Assembly: GCF_018327645.1 (NCBI RefSeq)
Contig: NZ_BMAY01000002.1
Location: forward strand, 146,280 to 210,279
From: Lactobacillus corticis
Lineage (GTDB): Bacteria; Bacillota; Bacilli; Lactobacillales; Lactobacillaceae
DNA: 64,000 bases
Direction: 5' to 3'
The notes under the pieces are model-generated. The model was not told the DNA's origin and did not search any database. It worked only from the letters and a program-made list of their open reading frames with translations. Made by a program: the position numbers and the translations under genes. Position 1 is the first letter of the stretch; each line of letters opens with the position of its first letter. Of this stretch, positions 49,789 through 58,247 are shown piece after piece.

Positions 49789-49865
49789 AAAATCACCTCA
49801 CCAAGATAACTATATTAAATAGCAAATCGAACCGAATAAAAAACGATCCAGCTGGATCGCTTTTG

Positions 49866-51209
49866 CTAGTTCTTAAAACTATGAATTGGTGCTGGAATTC
49901 GGCCGCCGCGATGGATCATCTTGGCTGAGCTTGCTGAGTTCACCGCCATAATTGGTGCGTGGCCCAAAAGACCGCCAAATTCAACAGTATCGCCGACTCC
50001 TTTGCCTTTAACCGGAATAACTCTGACAGCAGTAGTCTTATTGTTGATCATTCCAATAGCTGCTTCGTCAGCAATCATGCCACTAATTGTTTCAGCAGGC
50101 GTGTCGCCAGGGACAGCGATCATATCAAGGCCAACTGAGCAGACAGCCGTCATGGCTTCCAGCTTGCTGATGTCTAATCGGCCAGCATTAACGGCATCGA
50201 TCATACCGGCATCTTCTGAAACTGGAATAAAAGCACCAGATAAGCCACCGACTGCATTGCAGGCCATGATTCCACCTTTTTTCACAGCATCATTCAACAT
50301 GGCCAAGGCTGCGGTAGTACCATGAGTACCGACTTGTTCCAGGCCGATTTCTTCAAGTACTTGAGCAACTGAATCGCCGACTGCTGGGGTAGGGGCAAGT
50401 GAAAGGTCGACAATTCCAAATGGTACATTGAGTCGTTTGGAAGCTTCGGTACCTACTAGTTGTCCCATCCGAGTGATTTTAAAGGCAGTTTCTTTAATAG
50501 TATTGGCAACAACGTCTAATGGCTGGCCGGCTACTTTTTCAAGTGCTGCTTTAACAACACCTGGTCCGGATACGCCAACGTTAATGACGGTATCAGCTTC
50601 ACCTACGCCATGGAAGGCACCAGCCATGAATGGATTATCTTCTACCGCATTGCAGAAAATAACCAGTTTAGCATTTGTCATTAAGTCGAGCTCTGAAGCT
50701 GCCTTGACTACTTGCCCCATTTGAGCAACTGCATCCATGTTGATACCAGCTTTAGTTGAGCCGACATTGACAGATGCACATACTAATTCAGTTTCATGCA
50801 AAACTTGTGGCAAGGAAGCAATTAACGTTTCATCGCCGCTTTGGTAGCCTTTTTGAACTAAGGCAGAAAAACCGCCGATAAAGTTAATGCCGATTGCTTT
50901 GGCTGCCCGATCCAAGGTCTTGGCGTATTTTAAGTAGTCGCGATCCTTGCTGGCTGCTGCGATAAGCGAAATTGGTGTTACCGAAACACGTTTATTGATG
51001 ATTGGAATACCATATTCAGCTTCGATTTGCTCGCCGACCTTGACTAGATCTTTTGCCTTGGTGGTGATTTTGTCGTAAATTTTCTGGCATGCCCGGTCAC
51101 TGTCGCTGTCGATGCAGTCAATCAGCGAGATTCCCATCGTGATGGTTCTGATATCCAGATTCTCATCAGAGATCATATGGGCTGTTTCAAAAATCTGTGT
51201 TGCGTCCAT
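49866..51209 (-). CDS. PFL family protein (DUF711/UPF0210)
   Basis: A 447-residue cytoplasmic protein of the DUF711 family, related in fold to pyruvate formate-lyase-type barrels. Marks include [29 protein letters not shown] [29 protein letters not shown] [15 protein letters not shown] and the C-terminal [14 protein letters not shown]. Enzymatic function is not established. It lies nine bases after the ACT-domain gene on the same strand, a conserved pair in Firmicutes that suggests ligand regulation through the ACT protein. Confidence 0.9.
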   Translation of the reverse strand: MDATQIFETAHMISDENLDIRTITMGISLIDCIDSDSDRACQKIYDKITTKAKDLVKVGEQIEAEYGIPIINKRVSVTPISLIAAASKDRDYLKYAKTLDRAAKAIGINFIGGFSALVQKGYQSGDETLIASLPQVLHETELVCASVNVGSTKAGINMDAVAQMGQVVKAASELDLMTNAKLVIFCNAVEDNPFMAGAFHGVGEADTVINVGVSGPGVVKAALEKVAGQPLDVVANTIKETAFKITRMGQLVGTEASKRLNVPFGIVDLSLAPTPAVGDSVAQVLEEIGLEQVGTHGTTAALAMLNDAVKKGGIMACNAVGGLSGAFIPVSEDAGMIDAVNAGRLDISKLEAMTAVCSVGLDMIAVPGDTPAETISGMIADEAAIGMINNKTTAVRVIPVKGKGVGDTVEFGGLLGHAPIMAVNSASSAKMIHRGGRIPAPIHSFKN

Positions 51210-51218
51210 CTTGTCCTC

Positions 51219-51485
51219 CTAAAGCTGGTGCATTGACTTGTATAATTCAGCGTTGCGGAAGGTGATCGTCAAGTCATTTGCGTGACCTAATTCTTGCAAT
51301 TGATCAGAAGTTTCCTTGAGATTAGAAGTTTCAGGCAATTCAGTCATCATCATCATGGTGAAGTAGCCATCCATAATGGTTTGGCTCAAGTCTAAAATGT
51401 TGATGTTTTTTTCTGCTAAAAAGCTGCTGACTTTAGCAATAATGCCAACTTGGTCCTTGCCAACAACAGTGAGTATTGCTTTCAT
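51219..51485 (-). CDS. ACT domain-containing protein (UPF0237)
   Basis: An 88-residue single ACT domain (MKAILTVVGKDQVGIIAKVS, then ILDLSQTIMDGYFTMMM). It probably binds a small amino-acid-like ligand. It is first gene of the two-gene operon with the DUF711 protein. Confidence 0.9.
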   Translation of the reverse strand: MKAILTVVGKDQVGIIAKVSSFLAEKNINILDLSQTIMDGYFTMMMMTELPETSNLKETSDQLQELGHANDLTITFRNAELYKSMHQL

Positions 51486-51592
51486 ATTTTTTCCTCGCTA
51501 AATACTGCTAGTTTTTTGTTTTAAGCTTATCACGGCTGGTAGTAGAAAAAAAGCTGAAAAGGGCTAACAACTAGATAAAAATATTTCCTGGG

Positions 51593-51606
51593 AAATTTTT
51601 TGCTAG
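51593..51606. promoter_or_regulatory. Noc-binding-site-like 14-mer
   Basis: ATTTCCTGGGAAAT, the reverse complement of the 14-mer at 6918, 8936 and 53131. Here it is intergenic, between the divergent ACT and MFS genes. Confidence 0.55.
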
Positions 51607-51629
51607 CAACTGCTGGCTGAGAAACCATT

Positions 51630-51720
51630 TTGACGAGCAAAAAAATCTGTGCTAGGATTAAAACATCAATGACATCAAGAAAGAGCTGTGGCGGAGCGAT
51701 CGCCATAGCTCTTTTTCTTT
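51630..51720 (+). promoter_or_regulatory. Promoter followed by attenuator-like terminator in MFS leader
   Basis: TTGACG (51630-51635), 17-base spacer, TAGGAT (51653-51658). The predicted leader of about 70 bases contains a 12-bp stem AGAGCTGTGGCG/CGCCATAGCTCT (51682-51712) and a T-rich tract, ending 17 bases before the start codon. No plus-strand gene upstream needs this terminator, so conditional termination is suggested. Confidence 0.6.
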
Positions 51721-51736
51721 TTTAGAAAGGAACCTT

Positions 51737-53128
51737 ATGGAGAATAAAATAAAAGCAATTGACGTTTGGGGAATTGTAGCGATTGCCTTGCTAAGCTTTG
51801 TCGGAATTGTGACCGAGACCTCAATGAATGTTGCCTATCAAGCTCTATCGCATACATTTAATATTGCATTAGATACAACACAATGGATTACGGCAGGATA
51901 TTTGCTGATGGTAACTGTTGTTATGGGGACCACGGCAAATTTATTCCGCCGCTTTAATTTGCGCAGCATTCATATTTTTGGGGTGCTTGCTTTTGTAGTT
52001 GGCGATGTTTTAGCAATGATAGCGCCAAATTTTACGCTGCTAATGATTGGTCGGTTAATTCAAGCAATCGCCACGGGTGTATCAACTCCGGCAATGTTTC
52101 ACTCGATCTTTAGCAAAATACCGCCAGCCAAAAGAGGTTTGATGACTGGAATTGCAGGGATGGTAATTTCTTTTGCCCCAGCATTAGGCCCGACATATGG
52201 TGGCTATGTGCTGTCAATTCTTTCTTGGCGGGCAATATTTTGGTTTACTTTGCCGCTAGCTGCGCTCAGTTTGATCATTGGTTGCTTTACCATTATTGAT
52301 GACGGTAAAAAAGAAGCGGAACCCTTCAATTATCTAGCATTTGTGATTCTGACTCTGGCTATGTTTGTCTGGATTTATGCTCTATCATTAATAGGAAAAG
52401 AGGGCTTTACTTGGAAATTCTGGCTATTATTTATCTGTAGTTGGATTATTTTTGCTATTTTTGTGCAAGTAAATCAAAAGAGTCAGGCAAGATTATTTGA
52501 TGTAACAATTTTCAAGCGCTTGCCAGTTTCTTTAAACGGCCTTAGTTACTTCTTCTTACAATTTATTAATATCGGGATCTCTTTAGTTATTCCAACTTAT
52601 GTTCAATATGCCTTGAAGGGCAGTGCGTTTATTTCTGGGCTGGTTTTGCTTCCAGGGGCAGTGCTTGGGGCAATTACTTCGCCAATTGCCGGCATCTTAG
52701 CAGATAGATTAGGATATCGCGTCCCGATTATTACCGGGGGAATATTGGCGGTTATTGGAACTGGCTTAATCTTATTTTTCCAAGCAAGTTTGACGCCAAT
52801 AAAGCTGATTTTCTTCTTTATGCTTTTCCGGCTAGGCTTCAATTTAGCTTTTGCTAATACGATTTCTAATACCTCAACACAAGTTGAACGAAAAAACATG
52901 GCTGACGTGAGTTCGATTTTTAACATGATTCAGCAATTTGCTGGCTCTACCGGTACGATTTTTCTGGCTTCTTTGATGGCCTTATTTCAAAATAAGGGAA
53001 CCGGTTCACTGGCACAAAGAACCTATGACGGTGGGAAGATCGACTTTATCATGATGGTAATCTTTGCGGTTATTGTCCTCATTGCGCTTTTAACCAGTTA
53101 TTATCTTCAGGGGAAAAAGCAAAAATAA
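51737..53128 (+). CDS. MFS drug exporter, DHA2 (EmrB/QacA) type
   Basis: A 463-residue, highly hydrophobic transporter with about 14 predicted membrane segments. It shows VNVAYQAL-like STSMNVAYQALSHTF region, MIGRLIQAIATGVSTP (motif of the DHA2 family), GMVISFAPALGPTYGGYV (antiporter motif C) and GILADRLGYRVP (motif A). Such proteins expel multiple drugs or dyes; the substrate here is unknown. GAAAGGAAC precedes the ATG. A hairpin in the leader may control expression, and its own terminator is at 53168-53190. Confidence 0.87.
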   Translation: MENKIKAIDVWGIVAIALLSFVGIVTETSMNVAYQALSHTFNIALDTTQWITAGYLLMVTVVMGTTANLFRRFNLRSIHIFGVLAFVVGDVLAMIAPNFTLLMIGRLIQAIATGVSTPAMFHSIFSKIPPAKRGLMTGIAGMVISFAPALGPTYGGYVLSILSWRAIFWFTLPLAALSLIIGCFTIIDDGKKEAEPFNYLAFVILTLAMFVWIYALSLIGKEGFTWKFWLLFICSWIIFAIFVQVNQKSQARLFDVTIFKRLPVSLNGLSYFFLQFINIGISLVIPTYVQYALKGSAFISGLVLLPGAVLGAITSPIAGILADRLGYRVPIITGGILAVIGTGLILFFQASLTPIKLIFFFMLFRLGFNLAFANTISNTSTQVERKNMADVSSIFNMIQQFAGSTGTIFLASLMALFQNKGTGSLAQRTYDGGKIDFIMMVIFAVIVLIALLTSYYLQGKKQK

Positions 53129-53130
53129 TT

Positions 53131-53144
53131 ATTTCCCAGGAAAT
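53131..53144. promoter_or_regulatory. Noc-binding-site-like 14-mer
   Basis: ATTTCCCAGGAAAT, immediately after the MFS stop codon and just upstream of TATAAT (53151-53156), a likely -10 of the SGNH gene. Confidence 0.55.
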
Positions 53145-53167
53145 ATCTGCTATAATATCTCATTAAC

Positions 53168-53190
53168 GGACCGCTTTGGCGGTTCTTTTT
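53168..53190 (+). terminator. Terminator after MFS gene
   Basis: GGACCGC/GCGGTTC (with one G-T pair) and a short loop, then five T. It is placed after the MFS gene and before the SGNH gene. Confidence 0.7.
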
Positions 53191-53206
53191 ATTGAGGTGG
53201 TAAAGA

Positions 53207-53782
53207 ATGCGTCTATTACTAACTGGAGATAGTATTATTGCTCGGCTTGAAGGGAAAGCAATCCCGCATATAAACTATAATTTAAAACGATTATTACCTA
53301 ACTTGACAGTTGTAAATACTGCGATTCCCGGAATCAACAGCCAAAACCTGCTGGATAATTTAGATAGTTTAGTTTTAAATCGGACTAAGGCTAACTATGT
53401 TGTGATTTTGATTGGTGCTAATGACCTTGCTCGTCACAAACAAGTCAAGATTGCGCAATATCGGCAAAACCTGAAGCAAATTTGTCAAAAATTATTGCAG
53501 GAATATGCTTCATCAGAAATAATAATGATTACTCCTCCTGCTGTTGATGAAACTAAGCAGCGTTTTCGGGATAACCAATTAATTGGAGAATATAGTCAGG
53601 TCGTTAAGGAAGTTGCCTCAGAGTATCAGCTCGTTTTTATTGACCTCTACCAGCACATGCTAGAGCAACCGGACAAGGAGATTTATCGTGGTCTGCTAGA
53701 TGATGGACTGCACTTTGGCGATTTAGGCTATAATTTATTAGCACAACTAATTGCTGAACAGGTTAAAGAATTGGGGGAATAA
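53207..53782 (+). CDS. SGNH/GDSL hydrolase
   Basis: A 191-residue serine esterase of the SGNH fold. Block I is LLLTGDSIIARLEG with nucleophile Ser9, block III is IGANDLARHK with the oxyanion Asn, and block V is DGLHFGDLGYN with the Asp/His pair. There is no signal peptide. GAGGTGG precedes the ATG. It is two bases upstream of the HAD gene, so co-transcribed. The substrate is unknown. Confidence 0.88.
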   Translation: MRLLLTGDSIIARLEGKAIPHINYNLKRLLPNLTVVNTAIPGINSQNLLDNLDSLVLNRTKANYVVILIGANDLARHKQVKIAQYRQNLKQICQKLLQEYASSEIIMITPPAVDETKQRFRDNQLIGEYSQVVKEVASEYQLVFIDLYQHMLEQPDKEIYRGLLDDGLHFGDLGYNLLAQLIAEQVKELGE

Positions 53783-53783
53783 T

Positions 53784-54494
53784 GTGACCAGGTACCAACA
53801 GATAATTTTAGACGTCGATGATACTTTGATTGATTCTAAGAAAACAGAAAACTATTCAATTAAGACGCTGTTTGCCCGCCATAACTGGAAACTAACGCCA
53901 GAATTGCAAAAAGCCTATCATACTTGGAACCAAGGGTTATGGCGAAAATTAGAGCAGGGCGAGATTAGTTACGATGAATTAAGCGTACGGACCTTTGGCG
54001 ATTTTATGCGTGACCACATGAATTTGGAGGTTGATGGTCGAGCTCTGATTAATGAATATCGGTCATATTTTGGCCAATGTCATGAATTATTGCCAGGGGC
54101 ACGAGACTTTTTAAAATATGCTAAACGGCAAGGCTATCAGCTGGCGGTTTTAAGCAATGGTGAAAGTTTCATGCAGCATAAACGCTTAAAAGACGCGGGG
54201 ATTGAGGACATGTTTGACCTAATCGTGATTAGTGATGAAACGGGTTCTCAGAAGCCTGAGGCGGCAATCTTTGACTACTTTTTTGCTAAATCCCAGGTTG
54301 CACCAGAAAAGACGGTCTTTTTTGGCGACGGCTTGAAGTCCGATATTCTTGGTGCCGAAAACTATGGTTTTGACAGCATCTGGTATAATCACCGCCATCG
54401 GAAAGATACAATTGGCTTGCACCCGCTGTTTGAAGTTGATACCTACGAGGAATTTATCAAGCTTCTCCAGCATGATTTTAAGAAAACTTGGTAA
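53784..54494 (+). CDS. HAD-superfamily phosphatase, YjjG/YfnB type
   Basis: A 236-residue HAD hydrolase starting at a GTG (53784) six bases after GGGGGA. Motif I is ILDVDDTLIDS, motif II is VLSNGESFMQ, the catalytic Lys lies in ETGSQKPEAAIFD, and motif IV is FFGDGLKSDILGAENYG. The C1 cap and these motifs match the YjjG group of nucleotidases acting on noncanonical pyrimidine nucleotides. It is the middle gene of SGNH-HAD-RHH. Confidence 0.88.
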   Translation: MTRYQQIILDVDDTLIDSKKTENYSIKTLFARHNWKLTPELQKAYHTWNQGLWRKLEQGEISYDELSVRTFGDFMRDHMNLEVDGRALINEYRSYFGQCHELLPGARDFLKYAKRQGYQLAVLSNGESFMQHKRLKDAGIEDMFDLIVISDETGSQKPEAAIFDYFFAKSQVAPEKTVFFGDGLKSDILGAENYGFDSIWYNHRHRKDTIGLHPLFEVDTYEEFIKLLQHDFKKTW

Positions 54495-54498
54495 GAAT

Positions 54499-54804
54499 AT
54501 GGCGAAAAAAGCGATAACTCTGCAGCTTGAAGAAGATTTATATAGACAAGCACAAGCTTACTTTAAAGCTAAGGGACTGGATTTTGATGAGGGAATCAGT
54601 CAGCTGCTTGAACAGGCCGTTAAACCTAAAAAGCCGGCGAAGGCGCAACACCACTATCGCAAGGCCTTGTCTGCAATTCCCTTTTACGTGGACTATCAGG
54701 GGGCAAAAGCTGAAGTTTATTGGCGTAAGCGCAATGAGCTAGCTATTTCTGCCGGTGCGATCTTAGTCAAAGAGGCCCCTTTAAATAAAGATGGCAGCTC
54801 CTAA
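54499..54804 (+). CDS. Ribbon-helix-helix-type protein, antitoxin-like, no toxin partner
   Basis: A 101-residue basic protein. The N-terminal part (ITLQLEEDLYRQAQAYFKAK, then LDFDEGISQLLEQAV) has the strand-helix-helix pattern of RelB/DinJ-like antitoxins. The C-terminal half is Lys/Ala-rich and includes AIPFYVDYQGAKAEVYWRKR. The start is the ATG at 54499, five bases after the HAD stop. No toxin gene follows; instead a convergent small membrane-protein gene overlaps its last 24 bases. It could be a free-standing regulator. Confidence 0.6.
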   Translation: MAKKAITLQLEEDLYRQAQAYFKAKGLDFDEGISQLLEQAVKPKKPAKAQHHYRKALSAIPFYVDYQGAKAEVYWRKRNELAISAGAILVKEAPLNKDGSS

Positions 54805-54951
54805 GATGATGATGGCTGGAATGAAAAATGTCGAAAGAAAGACAAAGACCAGACCGATCAAAACCAGGGTAATGATGAAATGGATAAGTTTAAAGCCGAT
54901 CTTGAACATTAACCAGATCAATAAAATGACTAAAAGCAAGTCCAATAACAT
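54781..54951 (-). CDS. Small hydrophobic membrane protein (56 residues)
   Basis: On the minus strand an ATG at 54951, behind the near-perfect ribosome binding site GGAGGGAATCCC, opens a 56-codon frame ending at 54781. Almost the whole protein is hydrophobic, with two predicted membrane segments (MLLDLLLVILLIWLMF and about 20 residues from FIITLVLIGLVFVF) plus a third hydrophobic stretch IPAIIILGAAIFI. The composition is that of a genuine small membrane protein rather than a chance frame. Function is unknown. It overlaps the convergent RHH gene by 24 bases. Confidence 0.7.
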   Translation of the reverse strand: MLLDLLLVILLIWLMFKIGFKLIHFIITLVLIGLVFVFLSTFFIPAIIILGAAIFI

Positions 54952-55107
54952 GGGATTCCCTCCATTCGTATGATGATATTTTACTCTATTTGAGCAGGGA
55001 GGATAGTTAAGAATCTTTTAAATCAAACGTTCGTCCTGATAAGTAAGATATTTTTTAGTGCAGCAATCTCTGCTAAAATTTGAGGTGAAGAGTGTGGAGG
55101 GAGTACA

Positions 55108-56004
55108 ATGCTTTATCAACAGATTTCTCATAATAAGCGCAATACTTGGTATGTTATGGCCCTATTTGGAGTATTGCTGCTGGCAGTAACAATTTTTATT
55201 ACCTATTCTATAGGCTCGACAATCGGTTCTATTTTTTTGCTGGGCGGACTTATCTACGTTGTGTGGGTGTATTTCAATGCTGCTAAGCACTTGATGAAAA
55301 TCACCAATGCGGTGGAAATCAAGCAAGAAGATAGTCCTGAACTTTACGAGATGGTTGAGGAACTTTGCTTAGCTGGCGGAATTCCCGTTCCTAAAATTTA
55401 CATCACGCCAGAGGAAGCTCCGAATGCTTTTGCTACCGGCCGTGATCCAGAACATGCCAGCCTGGCTTTGACTAAGGGGCTGGTAGAAATAATGAACAAA
55501 GAGGAGATTCGTGGCGTAATTGGCCATGAATTGTCTCATATCCGAAATTATGATATCAGGTTTACCACGGTTGCCAGTGGGATGGTCAACTTGATTTATT
55601 ATACTGGCGTTGGGATTTTGTTTGCCGGCTTGGGTATGGTGCTTTCTGATGAACATGGGATAATCGCGATGGCTTTTAGACTTTTGGGTCTATTCCTCGT
55701 ATTTATTGGCGGAGTGATTTCGATTGTCGGCATACCGTTAGCTAAATTATTTTATCTAATGATTTCACGGCAACGTGAATATTTAGCTGATGTTGGTTCA
55801 GTTGACTTAACTCGCGATCCATCTGGGCTAATTTCTGCTCTAAGCAAGTTAGAAACAATTGAAACCAAAGCTGAATCGCAAGACATTATGGTTGATAGTC
55901 TGTATTTTGATAAGCCAGGCAAAAGCAATTTCTTTTCGCAGCTATTCTCAGACCACCCGCCACTAGATAAAAGAATTGAGCGCCTGCAAGAATCCAACAA
56001 GTAA
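55108..56004 (+). CDS. htpX: Membrane zinc metalloprotease HtpX
   Basis: A 298-residue quality-control protease of the inner membrane. It starts MLYQQISHNKRNTWYV, has two N-terminal membrane segments, the zinc motif HELSHIRNYDIR (HEXXH), two more membrane segments, and the distal Glu ligand region QREYLADVGSV. The C-terminus SDHPPLDKRIERL is typical of HtpX. GGAGGG precedes the ATG. Confidence 0.95.
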   Translation: MLYQQISHNKRNTWYVMALFGVLLLAVTIFITYSIGSTIGSIFLLGGLIYVVWVYFNAAKHLMKITNAVEIKQEDSPELYEMVEELCLAGGIPVPKIYITPEEAPNAFATGRDPEHASLALTKGLVEIMNKEEIRGVIGHELSHIRNYDIRFTTVASGMVNLIYYTGVGILFAGLGMVLSDEHGIIAMAFRLLGLFLVFIGGVISIVGIPLAKLFYLMISRQREYLADVGSVDLTRDPSGLISALSKLETIETKAESQDIMVDSLYFDKPGKSNFFSQLFSDHPPLDKRIERLQESNK

Positions 56005-56090
56005 CTGGGACGTTTAGCGACCTTCAAACTTTTTTCATAAGCCTGGTGTACAATTACTTTTAGTAAGTGAAAAGAAAGGAAGACACAAAA

Positions 56091-56948
56091 ATGACTATTT
56101 CTTCATTAACTGATACCTATAAATTAAATAATGGTCTGGAAATTCCAATTATTGGTTTTGGTACTTGGCAAACCCCCGATGGACAGGTAGCTGAAGATGC
56201 GGTTAAGGCAGCCCTAGATAGCGGCTATCGCCACATTGACACGGCAAGGGCCTATGGCAATGAGGCAAGTGTTGGTAGAGCAATTAAAGCATCTGGCGTG
56301 AAACGTTCTGATTTGTTTATTACAACTAAGTTGTGGAATTCCGACCATGGCTATCAAAAAACTAAGCAAGCAATTGATCATAGCTTGCTGGAATTGGGGC
56401 TGGACTACTTAGATTTATATTTGATCCACTGGCCAAACCCGGCTGCCATGCGCGATCATTGGGCAGAACTTAATGCTGAAAGCTGGGAAGCGATGGAAGA
56501 GGCAGTTAAGGCTGGCAAGATTCGGTCAATTGGTATTTCCAACTTTAGAAAACGCCATATTGATGAATTGCTGAAGACGGCAAAAATTAAGCCGGCAGTA
56601 AATCAAATCATGCTTAACCCAAGCGATCTGCAAGAAGAAACTGCTGAATACAGCAAAAAGCAGGGAATGCTGCTAGAAGCTTATAGTCCGCTAGGAACCG
56701 GTGGCCTGTTGGGAAATGAAACCGTCAAGCAAGTTGCGGAACGTTACGGCAAGTCACCAGCGCAAGTATTAATTCGGTGGTCGTTGCAACATGGCTTTTT
56801 GCCTTTGCCGAAATCCGTCCATGCTGAATATATCAAGGCAAATGCCGACGTATTCGACTTTGAATTAAGCAGCGCAGATCTAAAATTGCTTGATGGTTTG
56901 CATGGTGCTAGTGATTTGGCACTTGATCCAGATAAAGCTAACTTTTAG
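56091..56948 (+). CDS. Aldo/keto reductase
   Basis: A 285-residue NADPH-dependent TIM-barrel oxidoreductase. The signature parts are YRHIDTARAYGNEASVG with catalytic Asp and Tyr, TTKLWNSDHGY with Lys, LIHWPNPA with His, and the NADP-binding LPLPKSVHAEYIKANADVF. It reduces aldehydes or ketones; methylglyoxal and diketogulonate reductase-like members are closest in style. ATG at 56091 follows AAAGGAAG. A parS-like palindrome overlaps its stop codon. Confidence 0.92.
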   Translation: MTISSLTDTYKLNNGLEIPIIGFGTWQTPDGQVAEDAVKAALDSGYRHIDTARAYGNEASVGRAIKASGVKRSDLFITTKLWNSDHGYQKTKQAIDHSLLELGLDYLDLYLIHWPNPAAMRDHWAELNAESWEAMEEAVKAGKIRSIGISNFRKRHIDELLKTAKIKPAVNQIMLNPSDLQEETAEYSKKQGMLLEAYSPLGTGGLLGNETVKQVAERYGKSPAQVLIRWSLQHGFLPLPKSVHAEYIKANADVFDFELSSADLKLLDGLHGASDLALDPDKANF

Positions 56949-56962
56949 TTTCATGTGAAACA
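56947..56962. promoter_or_regulatory. parS-like palindrome
   Basis: AGTTTCATGTGAAACA, sharing the core GTTTCATGTGAAAC with the sites at 36643 and 49065. It overlaps the aldo/keto reductase stop codon. Confidence 0.5.
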
Positions 56963-56992
56963 AAATGCGTCTCCTGATGAGGCGCATTTTTT
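56963..56992 (+). terminator. Terminator of aldo/keto reductase gene
   Basis: AAATGCGTCTC/GAGGCGCATTT, short loop and T run. Confidence 0.8.
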
Positions 56993-57077
56993 ATATTTCA
57001 GTAATTGTCAAAAATTTTCTTGGACAAAAGACCTTTCTAGCGTATTATTTAGGAGATAAGTGACAAGGAGGTCTTTT

Positions 57078-57704
57078 ATGAGTAGACGGATCACGGCTGG
57101 CGTTTCTGCCGTGTTGTTGGTGATCTTGACGGTTATGGTCACCACCGGAAACGCCATCGTAACGAAGACAGATAACTTGTTTGCAAACTTTGCAGCAAGT
57201 ACTGTCAATCCAGTAAGTACAATTCTGTTTAAGATTATCAAGTTTTTGGCTAGTCCGGCATTTACAAGTGTTTTGATGCTGGCTTTAGTAGTTTATTTAT
57301 TTTATAAACGCAGCCAGGGGCTTAGTGTTTGGCTAGCTATCAGCTTTTTTGGCGGAAGCGCAATTGCTTGGGTTATTAAGCACCTTGTTCGTCGTCCGCG
57401 TCCAGCAGGCGCATCTAAGAGCGATGATGGTTTTAGTTATCCAAGTGGACACGTACTTTGTGCAGCGATGTTGGTTATTTTAGCTTTAGTAATTTTGTAT
57501 CATAATACTGAAGATACTAAAACAAGAGTAATTTGGACAATCGTCGGCTGTGTTTGGATTCTGCTCGTAATGTTCGATCGGGTTTATCTACAAGCTCACC
57601 ACATTACTGATACGCTAGCTTCGGTTTTATTGGCTAGCTGCTGGTTAGGTTTAACTTATGAGTTTAGGCCACAAGAATTAAAGACGCGAAGAAGATATTA
57701 TTAA
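57078..57704 (+). CDS. PAP2-family membrane phosphatase
   Basis: A 208-residue membrane protein with about five or six segments and all three PAP2 motifs: KHLVRRPRP (Kx6RP), SYPSGH (PSGH) and RVYLQAHHITD (Rx5Hx3D). It probably dephosphorylates phosphatidic acid, phosphatidylglycerophosphate or undecaprenyl pyrophosphate. AAGGAGG precedes the ATG at 57078. Confidence 0.9.
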   Translation: MSRRITAGVSAVLLVILTVMVTTGNAIVTKTDNLFANFAASTVNPVSTILFKIIKFLASPAFTSVLMLALVVYLFYKRSQGLSVWLAISFFGGSAIAWVIKHLVRRPRPAGASKSDDGFSYPSGHVLCAAMLVILALVILYHNTEDTKTRVIWTIVGCVWILLVMFDRVYLQAHHITDTLASVLLASCWLGLTYEFRPQELKTRRRYY

Positions 57705-57705
57705 G

Positions 57706-57757
57706 AAAGATCCTTACAGTTGTTAGTTATGAAACTAACGCTGTAAGGATCTTTTTT
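57706..57757. terminator. Bidirectional terminator between PAP2 gene and ribH
   Basis: AAAGATCCTTACAG/CTGTAAGGATCTTT enclosing a second perfect hairpin GTTAGTT/AACTAAC, with A and T runs on either side, between convergent genes. Confidence 0.85.
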
Positions 57758-58214
57758 AGATTGTTTGATTTAAGGAGATCATTTCAATTAAGGTTTGAGC
57801 AGTTGAGCTGCCCTCATTGCCAACTTTTAAGCCGCTGCGCTGTAAGGCTTGTTCGATATTGTCAGTTGTTAACAAGCCAAAGGTTAGGGGGATAGTGCCT
57901 TGCAGGTTCAGCTGCATGACTGCATTGGTGACATTATTGATAATTAAGTCGTAGTGATCAGTTTCGCCCTTGATCACAGCGCCCAAAGTCATTATGCCGT
58001 CATATTTGCTGCTTGCCAAAACTCTTTTAGCAGTAAAGCCGATCTCAAAAGCCCCGGGTACCCAATAAACATCAACGTTGTCGCGGTTTACCCCGAACTG
58101 GGCCAAGGTTCGCTCGGCTCCGGCGACTAGTTTTCGAGTGACGGTTTCATTGAACTTTGATGCGACAATGGCGATGCGTGGATCAGCTGCGATTAATTTG
58201 CCTTCAAATTCCAT
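57756..58214 (-). CDS. ribH: 6,7-dimethyl-8-ribityllumazine synthase
   Basis: A 152-residue enzyme making lumazine from the pyrimidine intermediate and dihydroxybutanone phosphate. Marks are [33 protein letters not shown] and [14 protein letters not shown] with the catalytic His. It is last gene of the riboflavin operon. Confidence 0.96.
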   Translation of the reverse strand: MEFEGKLIAADPRIAIVASKFNETVTRKLVAGAERTLAQFGVNRDNVDVYWVPGAFEIGFTAKRVLASSKYDGIMTLGAVIKGETDHYDLIINNVTNAVMQLNLQGTIPLTFGLLTTDNIEQALQRSGLKVGNEGSSTAQTLIEMISLNQTI

Positions 58215-58247
58215 TTTATTTTTCCTTTCTTCTATTATATGAGGTTA

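Noticed and set aside
53151..53206. Attenuator before the SGNH hydrolase gene
   Set aside because: The hairpin begins almost at the predicted transcription start, too early to act on that transcript; it is better explained as the terminator of the preceding MFS gene.
54499..54804. Standard type II toxin-antitoxin pair
   Set aside because: No RelE/YafQ-like toxin frame follows the RHH gene on either strand.
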